Assembly (NCBI RefSeq): GCF_014199395.1
Contig: NZ_JACIJM010000007.1
Location: forward strand, 62,001-126,000
Length of the DNA stretch: 64,000 nucleotides
Direction of reading: 5' to 3'
Source of the DNA: Yoonia ponticola
GTDB lineage: Bacteria; Pseudomonadota; Alphaproteobacteria; Rhodobacterales; Rhodobacteraceae
Shown here: positions 17,387-26,400 of the stretch, piece after piece
Layout of the letters: the number at the start of each line of letters is the position of its first letter
How positions within the stretch are numbered: the stretch's first letter is position 1
Notes under the pieces: model-generated
Seen by the model: the letters and a program-made list of their open reading frames with translations, nothing else
The model's database searches: none
Told to the model about the DNA's origin: nothing
Position numbers and translations under genes: made by a program

Positions 17387-17404
17387 TTTGCAACCGGTTG
17401 CAAA
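17387..17404. promoter_or_regulatory. LacI-type operator, copy 2, between divergent iol operons
   Basis: Perfect 18-bp palindrome TTTGCAACCGGTTGCAAA in the 83-bp gap between the dehydrogenase at 17364 and iolD at 17448. It shares the 14-bp core with the site at 8588. It contains TTGCAA on both strands, which could act as -35 boxes in both directions, so one site could control both operons. Confidence 0.82.
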
Positions 17405-17447
17405 ATGAGTAACCTAAGAATCGAATTACCGTCAATGGGCGAAACGC

Positions 17448-19310
17448 ATGACTATCGAAAACAAAACTGTGACACTCACCACGGCCCAAGCGATCATTCG
17501 CTGGCTGGCCGCGCAATACATCGAAATCGACGGGGTCGAGACCCGTGTATGTGGTGGAGGTTTTGGCATTTTCGGCCACGGCAACGTCACATGTTTGGGC
17601 GAGGCGCTGTATAATCACCGCGACGAACTGCCCGTGTATCGTGGGCAAAATGAACAGGGCATGGGCTTTGCTGCGGCGGCATATGCAAAGTATCATTTGC
17701 GGCGTCGGTTCATGTTTGCCTCGGCGTCTGCGGGACCAGGCACGGCGAATTTGCTGACCTCTGCGGCGCTGGCCCATGCGAACCGTTTGCCGATGTTGTT
17801 GTTGTGCGGCGATGCGTTTCTGACGCGTTTGCCCGATCCGGTTTTGCAGCAACTAGAGCATTTCGGAAACCCGACGTTGGGTGTGAATGATGCGTTCAAA
17901 GCTGTGTCGCGGTTCTGGGACCGAATCACGCATCCGGCACAGGTCATGAATTCACTGCCAGCCGCGTTGAACACGATGCTAGATCCGGCAGACTGCGGGC
18001 CCGCGTTTATTGGTTTGCCGCAGGATGTGCAGGGCTGGACCTATGACTATCCGGAAGCGTTTTTCGAAAAGCGCGTCCACCGCATTCGCCGCCAAGCCCC
18101 TGATATGGAGGAAGTTATCGACGCGGTTGCACTGCTGAAAACAGCCAAGCGCCCGATGATTATCGCCGGTGGTGGCGTGCAGTATTCCGGTGCGGTCGCT
18201 GAACTGACCGCCTTTGCGGATGCAACGGGAATTCCCGTGGTTGAGACGATTGCAGGTCGTGCGAATATGACAAACGACCATCCGCTGAACTGTGGTCCGA
18301 TTGGGGTCACTGGATCGGATTCGGCAAATACCATCGCCGAAAAGGCTGATGTGATTTTGGCGGTCGGGACACGTTTGCAGGATTTCACGACAGGATCGTG
18401 GACCGCATTTGCGCATGACGCCAAGATTGTTGGCATTAACGTCGGCCGACATGATGCCGCGAAACATATGTCGCTGACCGTCGTCGGGGATGCTGCGATT
18501 TGTTTGGCGTCGATGGATACCGACTACAAAGCGCCCACAGACTGGACCGCCTTTGCGCAAGAAGAGCGGGCCAAGTGGGACGCCTATGTTGCCGAGAACT
18601 GCAAACCTGGCAATCGCCCGAATTCCTATGCCCAAGCGATTGGCGTTGTGAACGATCTGATGGACCCACGTGACCGCGTTGTTGCGGCGGCTGGCGGCTT
18701 GCCTGCCGAGGTGACAGCGAACTGGAAAACGCTGGATATCGGGACTGTCGACGTTGAATTCGGCTTTTCCTGCATGGGCTACGAGATCGCTGGCGGCTGG
18801 GGTGCGCGGATCGCGCAGGCCGAGAAAGAGCCGGATGCGGATACTGTGATCTTCACAGGTGACGGGTCGTATATGCTGATGAACTCGGACATCTATTCTG
18901 CGGTTCTGACAGGTAAAAAACTAATCATCTGCGTGCTGGATAACGGTGGCTTTGCGGTGATTAACAAACTGCAAAACAACACTGGCAACGAGAGCTTTAA
19001 CAACCTGATCGCGGATACGCCGACTGCTGTGAACCAAGTGGGCGTGGACTTTGAGGCACATGCGCGCGCCATGGGTGCGAACGCGGAAACCGTGTCCAAC
19101 CCTGCTGAATTGGGCGAAGCGTTCAAACGCGCAAAGGCCGCGACGAACACATCGGTGATCGTGATGAACGTCGATCCCTACGAGGGCTGGACGACCGAAG
19201 GTCACGCATGGTGGGAAGTCGGCACGCCGCACATCACCACGTCCGACAAGGTTCGCGAAAAGCATATCGAGCAAGAAGCCGATCGTCATAAACAGCGCAA
19301 AGGTCTCTGA
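17448..19310 (+). CDS. iolD: 3D-(3,5/4)-trihydroxycyclohexane-1,2-dione hydrolase
   Basis: 620-residue thiamine-diphosphate enzyme; opens the ring of the trihydroxycyclohexanedione to 5-deoxy-glucuronate, the third step of myo-inositol catabolism. Catalytic glutamate in YRGQNEQGMGFA (about residue 67) and the cofactor-binding GDGSYMLMNSD-to-NN segment (about 470-500) are visible. It is longer than other ThDP enzymes of the acetolactate synthase type, as expected for IolD. iolC follows one base later. Confidence 0.96.
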   Translation: MTIENKTVTLTTAQAIIRWLAAQYIEIDGVETRVCGGGFGIFGHGNVTCLGEALYNHRDELPVYRGQNEQGMGFAAAAYAKYHLRRRFMFASASAGPGTANLLTSAALAHANRLPMLLLCGDAFLTRLPDPVLQQLEHFGNPTLGVNDAFKAVSRFWDRITHPAQVMNSLPAALNTMLDPADCGPAFIGLPQDVQGWTYDYPEAFFEKRVHRIRRQAPDMEEVIDAVALLKTAKRPMIIAGGGVQYSGAVAELTAFADATGIPVVETIAGRANMTNDHPLNCGPIGVTGSDSANTIAEKADVILAVGTRLQDFTTGSWTAFAHDAKIVGINVGRHDAAKHMSLTVVGDAAICLASMDTDYKAPTDWTAFAQEERAKWDAYVAENCKPGNRPNSYAQAIGVVNDLMDPRDRVVAAAGGLPAEVTANWKTLDIGTVDVEFGFSCMGYEIAGGWGARIAQAEKEPDADTVIFTGDGSYMLMNSDIYSAVLTGKKLIICVLDNGGFAVINKLQNNTGNESFNNLIADTPTAVNQVGVDFEAHARAMGANAETVSNPAELGEAFKRAKAATNTSVIVMNVDPYEGWTTEGHAWWEVGTPHITTSDKVREKHIEQEADRHKQRKGL

Positions 19311-19311
19311 T

Positions 19312-20307
19312 ATGGATGTGTTCGGCGGGATCAAAAAGAACAACTTTGTTGTGGTTGGGCGCGTGGGCTTGGACTTGTTTCCGACTGAGGTCGGCATCGG
19401 GATCGAAGAGGCCACCGCGTTCACCAAAGACATGGGCGGATCATCGGCGAATATCGCTGCCGGTATCGTGAAACTGGGCGGTCAGGCTGCGCTGGTCACG
19501 TCTGTGTCGGACGACGCGGTTGGCCGGACCTGCCGGACAATGTTGCGCGACACATACGGCGTTGATGATACCTATGTAACGACAGTGGGCGGCGAAGCAC
19601 GCAATTCGCTAGCCTTGTACGAATCGCGCATCAAGGGGCACCAATCGGTGATCTATCGCAACGGGGCTGCCGACTTTGAAATGACCGATGCGGACGTGCA
19701 AGCGGTTGATTACACACGCTTTGGCGCGTTGGTCACGGCTGGCACAGTATTTGCGGCAGAACCATCACGCACCGCTGCATTCAAGGCGTTTCAACTGGCA
19801 CACGAGGCCGGATTGCCGATCATCTTTGACGTGGATTACCGGCCCTACAGTTGGCCAAGCCCGCAAGTCGCGGCGGATGTTCTGTCGCGTGCAGGCGCTA
19901 TGTCAGATGTGATCATCGGCAATGACGAAGAGTTCGGGTTCATGGCGGGCGGGATCGAAAAGGGTCTTGATAAGGCCCGCGATCTGGCCGCCTCAACCGC
20001 CACAATCGTCGTCTACAAAATGGGTGAACGTGGCGCTGTCACGATCACCAAAGACGGGGAATTGCGCACTGGCATCTACAACGTCACGGCGCTGAAACCG
20101 ACGGGGGCTGGTGACAGTTTCATGGCGGGCATGCTGTCGTCCATCGCCGATGGCTACGATTTGGAAGACGCCGTTTTGCGCGGCTCTGCCTGTGCGGCCA
20201 TCGTGGTCGGCAAACCAGGCTGTGCGCCCGCGATGCCCTACCCTGCTGAATTAACTGAATTTTTGAACACACATCCGGGGCCTTCATCCCCGAGAACCGA
20301 AGGATAA
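19312..20307 (+). CDS. iolC: 5-dehydro-2-deoxygluconokinase
   Basis: 331-residue PfkB/ribokinase-family kinase that phosphorylates 5-dehydro-2-deoxygluconate. Signatures: FTKDMGGSSANIAAGI near the N terminus and the ATP/anion-hole motif TGAGDSFMAGML (about 265-276) with catalytic Asp. One base after iolD and three before iolB, so these are one transcript. Confidence 0.95.
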   Translation: MDVFGGIKKNNFVVVGRVGLDLFPTEVGIGIEEATAFTKDMGGSSANIAAGIVKLGGQAALVTSVSDDAVGRTCRTMLRDTYGVDDTYVTTVGGEARNSLALYESRIKGHQSVIYRNGAADFEMTDADVQAVDYTRFGALVTAGTVFAAEPSRTAAFKAFQLAHEAGLPIIFDVDYRPYSWPSPQVAADVLSRAGAMSDVIIGNDEEFGFMAGGIEKGLDKARDLAASTATIVVYKMGERGAVTITKDGELRTGIYNVTALKPTGAGDSFMAGMLSSIADGYDLEDAVLRGSACAAIVVGKPGCAPAMPYPAELTEFLNTHPGPSSPRTEG

Positions 20308-20310
20308 CCC

Positions 20311-21153
20311 ATGCATATCGCCCCGTTTGACAACCAGAACAAACCTATCGTCGACATTGACGATGCGACAGTGCCGCTGAACTATTTCAACATCGTAAAG
20401 TTGAAAAAAGGACAGGCGTTTGAATACATGGTGCCGGGCTATGAAACCTGCATCGTGCCTGCGACCGGCACGATTGACGTTGACGTCGAAGGCTTCAAAT
20501 GCGCGGGCCTTGGGCTGCGTGTGGTCGATGTGTGGGACGGCGAACCCGAAGGTGTTTACGTGCCAACAGGTGCAAAAACCACGATGGTCTGCACCAGCGA
20601 CGAGGCCGAAGTGTTCATCGCAGGTGCGCGTTACGACAAAGTGTTGGATGCGTTTGCAGTCCGCGCGGATGAGTTGGACAAAGTGCAATACGGCTCTGAC
20701 GACACAAAAACCCATCGCAAAATCAAACACATCCTTGGCACAAAATATCACGACAAAGTGGGCCGCCTTTTGGTGTCCGAATTGTTCACAGTTGGGCAAG
20801 GCGGCTGGTCAGGTTTTCCATCACACAAGCACGACACGGACCGTCTGCCGATTGAAACGCGCCACGACGAGACCTACAATTTCCGCTTCAAACCGAACCA
20901 CGGCTCTGGCGTGCAAATGCTACAACGCGAAGACGGCAAGTCAGGCGAAGCGTATCATATCGTAGATGGATCAACGATCTGTCTCGATTCTGGCTACCAC
21001 CCCTGCGCGGTTCTGCCCGGCTACGAGATGTATTACTTCACGATCCTTGGCGGCCTGTCGCAGCGCAGCCTCGTGCAGTTCTTCCAACCGACACATGCGT
21101 ATCAAGTCGAAACCATTCCCGGCATCAAAGATATGATCGCAAAGTTCAAATAG
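20311..21153 (+). CDS. iolB: 5-deoxy-glucuronate isomerase
   Basis: 280-residue bicupin enzyme converting 5-deoxy-glucuronate to 5-dehydro-2-deoxygluconate, the substrate of IolC. The C-terminal cupin carries the likely metal ligands in FPSHKHDT, HDETYNFRF and the YHPCAVLPGYEMYYF segment. Same operon as iolD and iolC. Confidence 0.95.
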   Translation: MHIAPFDNQNKPIVDIDDATVPLNYFNIVKLKKGQAFEYMVPGYETCIVPATGTIDVDVEGFKCAGLGLRVVDVWDGEPEGVYVPTGAKTTMVCTSDEAEVFIAGARYDKVLDAFAVRADELDKVQYGSDDTKTHRKIKHILGTKYHDKVGRLLVSELFTVGQGGWSGFPSHKHDTDRLPIETRHDETYNFRFKPNHGSGVQMLQREDGKSGEAYHIVDGSTICLDSGYHPCAVLPGYEMYYFTILGGLSQRSLVQFFQPTHAYQVETIPGIKDMIAKFK

Positions 21154-21169
21154 GCCACGCCGTTCCGGC

Positions 21170-21245
21170 TTCTTTGGCTCTCTTAAATCCCCGCCGGAGG
21201 CATCGAATTTTCGCGAAAATTCGTACGATTTTTCTAGAAAAATCG
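21170..21245. repeat. mosaic intergenic repeat, family 1, copy B
   Basis: Plus-strand order: TTCTTTGGCTCTCTTAAATC, CCCGCCGGAGGCATCGA, then two 20-bp palindromes, CGAATTTTCGCGAAAATTCG (21204-21223) and CGATTTTTCTAGAAAAATCG (21226-21245). The leading part matches copy C (28128-28183) closely. It fills most of the 126-bp gap between iolB and the iolJ-type gene. Confidence 0.75.
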
Positions 21246-21279
21246 GTGCCACCGCACATGTTTCGCATAAGGATCAACT

Positions 21280-22122
21280 ATGCCTCTCGTCACCTTAAAA
21301 GACGTACTGCAACCCGCCCTCAAAAAAGGCTACGCGGTTGGCGGACTTGTCACCCTAGGTTGGGAAGATATGCGTGCCTATGTCGCTGCCGCAGAAACCC
21401 TTGGCTGTCCGCTGATCCTACAAGCGGGTCCTGGGTGCCGCGAACACACACCGCTGCCGATTTTGGGCAAGATGTTCCGTCATTTGGCTGAGGCTGCGTC
21501 GGTCCCCGTCGTCGCCCATCTGGATCATGGTTACACCTATGACGATTGCTCAGAAGCGTTGGATAGCGGTTTCACCTCGTTGATGTATGACGGGTCGCGC
21601 AAGCCATTACGGGACAATATTGCCGAGACCAAGATGATCGCCGATATGGCCCATGCTGCGGGAATTTCTTGCGAGGGCGAGATTGGTTTTGTTGGTTACG
21701 ACAATGGCGAGGCGTCGGCTGGCACTGACCCGCAAGAGGCCGCGATTTTTGCTGGTGAAACTGGCGTTGATGCGATGGCTGTGTCTGTTGGCAACGTGCA
21801 TTTGCAGCAGGATAAATCCGGCGGGCTTGATCTGGAACGGATCAAAGCGATTGAGGCTGTGACCACAGTTCCGCTGGTTATTCACGGTGGATCGGGCGTT
21901 CCTGTTGAGCAGCGCACGCTGCTCGCCACCACGTCAAACGTGTGCAAATTTAACATCGGAACCGAATTACGCATGGCCTTCGGTGCTGCGTTGCGCAATG
22001 CTGTAAACGCCGATCCTGACAGGTTCGACCGTAATACGATCCTTAAAGAAACCCATGACCCCGTACAGGCCGCAGCCGAAACCGTTTTACGCGCCTTTGC
22101 TGCCCCTCAATTGAAAGGCTAA
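21280..22122 (+). CDS. iolJ: class II aldolase, probable 5-dehydro-2-deoxyphosphogluconate aldolase
   Basis: 280-residue zinc-dependent class II aldolase. Zinc-ligand and active-site segments: VAHLDHGYTYDDC (about 78-90), GEIGFVGYD, AVSVGNVHLQQ and VIHGGSGVP. The fold is shared by fructose-bisphosphate aldolases; the position in an iol operon, with iolG directly after, indicates cleavage of the IolC product to DHAP and malonate semialdehyde. Assignment to IolJ rests on context. Confidence 0.85.
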   Translation: MPLVTLKDVLQPALKKGYAVGGLVTLGWEDMRAYVAAAETLGCPLILQAGPGCREHTPLPILGKMFRHLAEAASVPVVAHLDHGYTYDDCSEALDSGFTSLMYDGSRKPLRDNIAETKMIADMAHAAGISCEGEIGFVGYDNGEASAGTDPQEAAIFAGETGVDAMAVSVGNVHLQQDKSGGLDLERIKAIEAVTTVPLVIHGGSGVPVEQRTLLATTSNVCKFNIGTELRMAFGAALRNAVNADPDRFDRNTILKETHDPVQAAAETVLRAFAAPQLKG

Positions 22123-22126
22123 TGCT

Positions 22127-23113
22127 ATGATCCGAATTGCACTTCTTGGCGCTGGCCGTATTGGTCAGGTTCATGCCCGCACCATTCGCGGAATGGACAA
22201 TGCGACTGTGACCGCCGTGTCCGATTTCTTTCCTGAAACGGCTGAAAAGCTGGCAAAGACGCTGGGCGCAGAGGTCCGTGATAACGACACGATTATGGCG
22301 TCCGATGACGTCGATGCGGTTGTTGTCGGCACGCCCACCGATACCCATTTTGACCTGATTATGGCCGCTGCCAAGGCTGGCAAAGCGATCTTTTGCGAAA
22401 AGCCCGTGGATATGTCCGCTGACCGTATTCGCGAATTGATCGCCGTTGTCGAAAAGGCTGGCGTGCCGTTTATGACTGCGTTTAACCGCCGCTTTGATCC
22501 GAGCTTTGCCAATGTGCAGTCACGCATCAGTGCTGGCGAAGTTGGCGATGTCGAGATGGTGACGATCCTGTCCCGCGACCCTACCCCGCCGCCGCTGTCT
22601 TATGTGAAATCGTCGGGCGGCATCTTTCGCGACATGATGATTCACGATCTGGATATGGCGCGGTTCTTGCTGGGTGAAGACCCGATTGAAGTCGTCGCTT
22701 ATGGCTCTGCGTTGGTTGATCCTGCGATTGGCGACGCGGGTGATGTGGATACTGCCGGTGTGATGTTGAAAACGGCATCGGGCAAAATTTGCCAGATCAG
22801 CAACTCGCGCCGCGCGACATATGGCTACGATCAACGGATCGAAGTGCATGGCGCAAAAGGAATGCTGCGGGCGGAAAATCATCTGGAAAACACCGTCGAG
22901 GTCGCAACTGAAGCGGGCTATCGCCGCGCGCCGACGCTGAATTTCTTTCTTGAGAGATACGAGAGCGCGTATCGTCGCGAGATGGAGCATTTCGTTGCTT
23001 GCCTGAACGACGGCACGGCGGTTACTCCGACGATCCATGACGGATTAAAGGCGCAGATGCTCGCGGATGCGGCTACAGTGAGCTGTCAAACGGGCAAACC
23101 TGTCGCGGTATAA
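22127..23113 (+). CDS. iolG: inositol 2-dehydrogenase
   Basis: 328 residues of the Gfo/Idh/MocA family: nucleotide motif LGAGRIGQVHA, CEKPVD (about 88-93) and the active-site DMMIHDLDMARFL stretch. Oxidises myo-inositol at C2 with NAD, the first step of the pathway. It follows the aldolase by 4 bp and ends the operon. Closest to IolG in length and wording of the three Gfo/Idh proteins here. Confidence 0.9.
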   Translation: MIRIALLGAGRIGQVHARTIRGMDNATVTAVSDFFPETAEKLAKTLGAEVRDNDTIMASDDVDAVVVGTPTDTHFDLIMAAAKAGKAIFCEKPVDMSADRIRELIAVVEKAGVPFMTAFNRRFDPSFANVQSRISAGEVGDVEMVTILSRDPTPPPLSYVKSSGGIFRDMMIHDLDMARFLLGEDPIEVVAYGSALVDPAIGDAGDVDTAGVMLKTASGKICQISNSRRATYGYDQRIEVHGAKGMLRAENHLENTVEVATEAGYRRAPTLNFFLERYESAYRREMEHFVACLNDGTAVTPTIHDGLKAQMLADAATVSCQTGKPVAV

Positions 23114-23117
23114 GGTG

Positions 23118-23149
23118 ATTTGAGGGGTCGCGGTTACGATTCCTCAAAT
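23118..23149 (+). terminator. possible weak terminator of the iol operon
   Basis: ATTTGAGG (23118-23125) pairs with CCTCAAAT (23142-23149), with 16 nt between. No strong T-run follows, so termination is uncertain. Confidence 0.35.
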
Positions 23150-23242
23150 TCGTCTAAAATCGAACACATTCACCGCGTGTTATCTGTCCAAAGATTTCAC
23201 AAACAAAGGGCGCGTCCCGTTTGACGTGTTGACCGGTGTATT

Positions 23243-24625
23243 ATGTCCGCGATGCCACAACCGATTGATAATTACAGCAACGACAAGCCTGATGATCCGG
23301 GCTTGCCGGATGGTGTGTCCCTGCTGAATGGTGAGTTCGAGATCACGGGGCGCATCAGTCACGGCGGTTTTGGTATTACCTATCTCGCCAAGGACGTTGG
23401 CCTGAACCGCACCGTGGTGATCAAAGAATGCTTCCCCGAAGCGTTTTGCAATCGACGTAGCAACAGTAGCGTCATGGTCCGATCGTCCAGCCACGAGGAT
23501 CAGTATCGGTCAATTGTGGAAATGTTCATGCGCGAGGCGCGTAGCATTGCCAAAATGCGGCACCCTAATATCGTCGCTGTTCACCGTGTTTTTGAGGACA
23601 ATCACACCGCTTACATGGCGCTGGACCTGATCGAGGGTGACGATCTGAAAGAGATCATCGACGACGAAGATCGCAACCTGACGCCGACCCAGATCAAGGA
23701 CATTTTGTTCAAGATTTTGGACGCGATCGAGTTGGTTCACGCCCATGATTTGCTGCACCGTGATATTTCGCCGGATAATATCTTGTTGGATAAATGGGGC
23801 AATCCGGTCCTGATCGACTTTGGTGCTGCACGCGAAGAGGCCAGCAAAAAGACCCGCACGGTGTCTACTGTGATGATCGTCAAAGACGGGTATTCGCCGC
23901 AGGAATTCTACTTTGCAGGCGGCAACCAGAACGCCAGCAGTGACCTTTATGCGTTGGCTGCGACGTTCTACCACCTGATTTCCGGTCAGGCCCCGACAAA
24001 CAGCCAGACACGTGTGTCTGAAATTGCGATGGGCAATGCTGATCCGTGTATGCCGCTGTCGGGGTCGTTCCCTGATTATGACGACACGTTTCTTGCCGCT
24101 ATCGACAAAGCAATGCGCGTCGCCCCGAAAGATCGAATCCAATCTGCACGTGCGTGGATCGAGATGATCGACCCGCATAATACGCATGTCGAAGATTACG
24201 AACGCCCTGTGGTGAACGAAAGCCTAGGGATGACGTTAACCAGTCTTGTTGCCCAGACGAACAACGATTTGCTGACGATTCCGCCCACGGCATTGAAGAA
24301 AACGCCGTTGGAGATGCTGCAAGAAAACACCGCAGTTGATGTGGCCGACTGGATCAAGGAATTCAACGAAGAGACCAAAAATAGCGGTGGTGACCGCCCG
24401 ATCGAGCTGGATGATGCACCGAAATTCAGCGGTCGATTTGGTCGTCAAAAGACGATCCCGCCGATGTCCGCGATTCCGCGCGATCCTGACTTTGACATGG
24501 ACGAGCCGGAAAAAGTTGCAAAGCGGTTTAACTTTAAACTCGTTGGCGCGGTTCTGGGTCTGCTTGGTGGTTGTTACCTCGCGTTGAGCAATCCACAGAT
24601 GGTTCTAGGGCTGATGGGGCTTTAG
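23243..24625 (+). CDS. membrane-anchored serine/threonine protein kinase
   Basis: 460 residues. Complete kinase domain (about 33-310): glycine loop ISHGGFGITY (38-47), lysine in VVIKE (61), catalytic loop HRDISPDN (172-179) and DFGAA (192-196). Residues 310-440 form a variable linker rich in charged residues. A single hydrophobic segment near the end (about 440-458) anchors the protein, with the kinase in the cytoplasm and almost no periplasmic sensor. Substrates unknown; no FHA protein or phosphatase is adjacent. Confidence 0.92.
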   Translation: MSAMPQPIDNYSNDKPDDPGLPDGVSLLNGEFEITGRISHGGFGITYLAKDVGLNRTVVIKECFPEAFCNRRSNSSVMVRSSSHEDQYRSIVEMFMREARSIAKMRHPNIVAVHRVFEDNHTAYMALDLIEGDDLKEIIDDEDRNLTPTQIKDILFKILDAIELVHAHDLLHRDISPDNILLDKWGNPVLIDFGAAREEASKKTRTVSTVMIVKDGYSPQEFYFAGGNQNASSDLYALAATFYHLISGQAPTNSQTRVSEIAMGNADPCMPLSGSFPDYDDTFLAAIDKAMRVAPKDRIQSARAWIEMIDPHNTHVEDYERPVVNESLGMTLTSLVAQTNNDLLTIPPTALKKTPLEMLQENTAVDVADWIKEFNEETKNSGGDRPIELDDAPKFSGRFGRQKTIPPMSAIPRDPDFDMDEPEKVAKRFNFKLVGAVLGLLGGCYLALSNPQMVLGLMGL

Positions 24626-24631
24626 GCCGAT

Positions 24632-25099
24632 CTAAACTGGCATCGCCGTGGTGTTGCGCACGGTCCGCAATGCAAACGACGACTGCATTTGCGCGACGCC
24701 CGGAAGGGTCGCGAGATAGCGGCGGTGAATGCGGGCGAAATCTTCGGTGTCGCCCGCCACGACTTTGAGCAGATAATCCGCCGTGCCCGCCATCAGGTGA
24801 CATTCCAGCACGTCCGGGATCAGCGCGATTGCTTTTTCGAACGCATCCAGCACCTCGTCTGCCTGCCCTGATAGCGTGATTTCCACAAAAACTGTCGTGG
24901 GCCGTCCGACCTTGCGCGAATCCAAAAGGGCGACGTAGTCTCGGATAAACCCGTCTTTTTCCAAGCGTTGCACACGCCTATGACACGCCGAGGCGGACAG
25001 GTTTACCATTTCTGAGAGTTCGGCGTTGGACATGCGACCGGTCTTTTGAAGCACTTCGAGGATTCGTCGATCGATCTGGTCAATATCCACTGGGCGCAC
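24632..25099 (-). CDS. Lrp/AsnC family transcriptional regulator
   Basis: 155 residues: N-terminal helix-turn-helix (DIDQIDRRILEVLQKTGRMSN, ELSEMVNLSASACHRRVQRLE) and C-terminal RAM ligand-binding domain (PTTVFVEITL to the C terminus). It is divergent from the alanine dehydrogenase gene, with about 126 bp between starts, the usual arrangement for an activator of ald that senses an amino acid, probably alanine. That link is inferred from position. Confidence 0.92.
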   Translation of the reverse strand: MRPVDIDQIDRRILEVLQKTGRMSNAELSEMVNLSASACHRRVQRLEKDGFIRDYVALLDSRKVGRPTTVFVEITLSGQADEVLDAFEKAIALIPDVLECHLMAGTADYLLKVVAGDTEDFARIHRRYLATLPGVAQMQSSFALRTVRNTTAMPV

Positions 25100-25225
25100 G
25101 ATCCTTCGTTAAAACATGGTAAACACGCGCATTTTTACGGGTGATCACGCTAACAAGCAATGATTTTACAGCAGCAATTGCGCGAAATCAGGCAGACTAT
25201 CAGACTATAGAGAAGGAGAATCACT

Positions 25226-26344
25226 ATGCACATCGGTTGCCCTAAAGAGATTAAGCCTCAGGAATTTCGCGTCGGTTTGACGCCGAACGCCGCCCATGAA
25301 GCGGTTGTTCACGGCCACACGGTCACTGTCGAAGAAGGGGCCGGCATTGGCGCGGGCTTTACTGACGCTGATTATACCGACGCTGGTGCGCAGATTGCGG
25401 GCACGGCTGCAGAGGTGTTCGCGGCTGCCGACATGATCGTGAAGGTGAAAGAACCGCAACCTGTCGAACGCAAAATGCTGCGCGAAGGGCAAATTCTGTT
25501 CACCTACCTTCACCTTGCCCCTGACCCCGAGCAGACCAAAGACCTGATCGCGTCCGGTGCGACCTGCATCGCGTATGAGACTGTCACCGATGATCGCGGC
25601 GGTTTGCCATTGCTGGCCCCGATGTCCGAGGTCGCAGGTCGTCTGGCCCCGCAAGTTGGCGCGTGGACTTTGCAAAAAGCGAACGGCGGACGCGGTGTGC
25701 TGATGGGTGGCGTGCCCGGTGTTGGCCCTGCCCGTGTTGTGGTGATTGGCGGCGGTGTTGTTGGCACGCAAGCGGCCAAGATCGCCGCAGGTATGGGTGC
25801 GGATGTGACGGTGCTGGACCGTTCGTTGGCGCGGCTCAGCTATCTGGACGATGTGTTTGGTCCGACATTCAAGACGTCATACGCGAGTGCAGGCAACCTG
25901 ATTGATCTGGTCCGCGAGGCTGACATGGTGATCGGTGCTGTGCTGGTGCCGGGTGCGGCAGCCCCCAAGCTGATTTCACGGGTGCAACTGTCCGAGATGA
26001 AGCAGGGTGCTGTGCTTGTGGATGTGGCGATTGATCAGGGCGGGTGTTTCGAGACGTCAAAGGCCACGACCCACCAAGATCCGATCTACGAGGTCGATGG
26101 GATCATGCATTATTGCGTTGCAAACATGCCGGGTGCTGTGGCGCGCACGTCGACCATCGCGCTAGGGAACGCGACAATGCCGTTTATGTTGGCGCTGGCC
26201 GATAAGGGGTGGCGTCAGGCCTGTGAAGACGATCCGCATCTGCTGAACGGGTTGAATGTTCACGCGGGCAAGCTGACCTACTTTGCTGTGGGCAAGGCGC
26301 TGGGCATCGACGTTTTGTCGCCGCAGCTAGCCCTCAAAGCTTAA
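25226..26344 (+). CDS. ald: alanine dehydrogenase
   Basis: 372 residues, the usual size. Oxidatively deaminates L-alanine to pyruvate and ammonia with NAD. N-terminal IGCPKEIKPQEFRVGLTP, the Rossmann motif GGGVVGTQAAKIA (about 173-185) and the VAIDQGGC segment are typical. A strong AGAAGGAGAATC site precedes the ATG. Followed by a terminator. Confidence 0.96.
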   Translation: MHIGCPKEIKPQEFRVGLTPNAAHEAVVHGHTVTVEEGAGIGAGFTDADYTDAGAQIAGTAAEVFAAADMIVKVKEPQPVERKMLREGQILFTYLHLAPDPEQTKDLIASGATCIAYETVTDDRGGLPLLAPMSEVAGRLAPQVGAWTLQKANGGRGVLMGGVPGVGPARVVVIGGGVVGTQAAKIAAGMGADVTVLDRSLARLSYLDDVFGPTFKTSYASAGNLIDLVREADMVIGAVLVPGAAAPKLISRVQLSEMKQGAVLVDVAIDQGGCFETSKATTHQDPIYEVDGIMHYCVANMPGAVARTSTIALGNATMPFMLALADKGWRQACEDDPHLLNGLNVHAGKLTYFAVGKALGIDVLSPQLALKA

Positions 26345-26350
26345 ACGCAA

Positions 26351-26377
26351 AAGGCCCGCAACATATGTGCGGGCCTT
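26351..26377. terminator. bidirectional-type terminator between ald and mscL
   Basis: AAGGCCCGCA (26351-26360), loop ACATATG, TGCGGGCCTT (26368-26377). The genes on both sides end towards it. Confidence 0.7.
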
Positions 26378-26400
26378 ATCGTATCGCGGTAAAGCGACGC

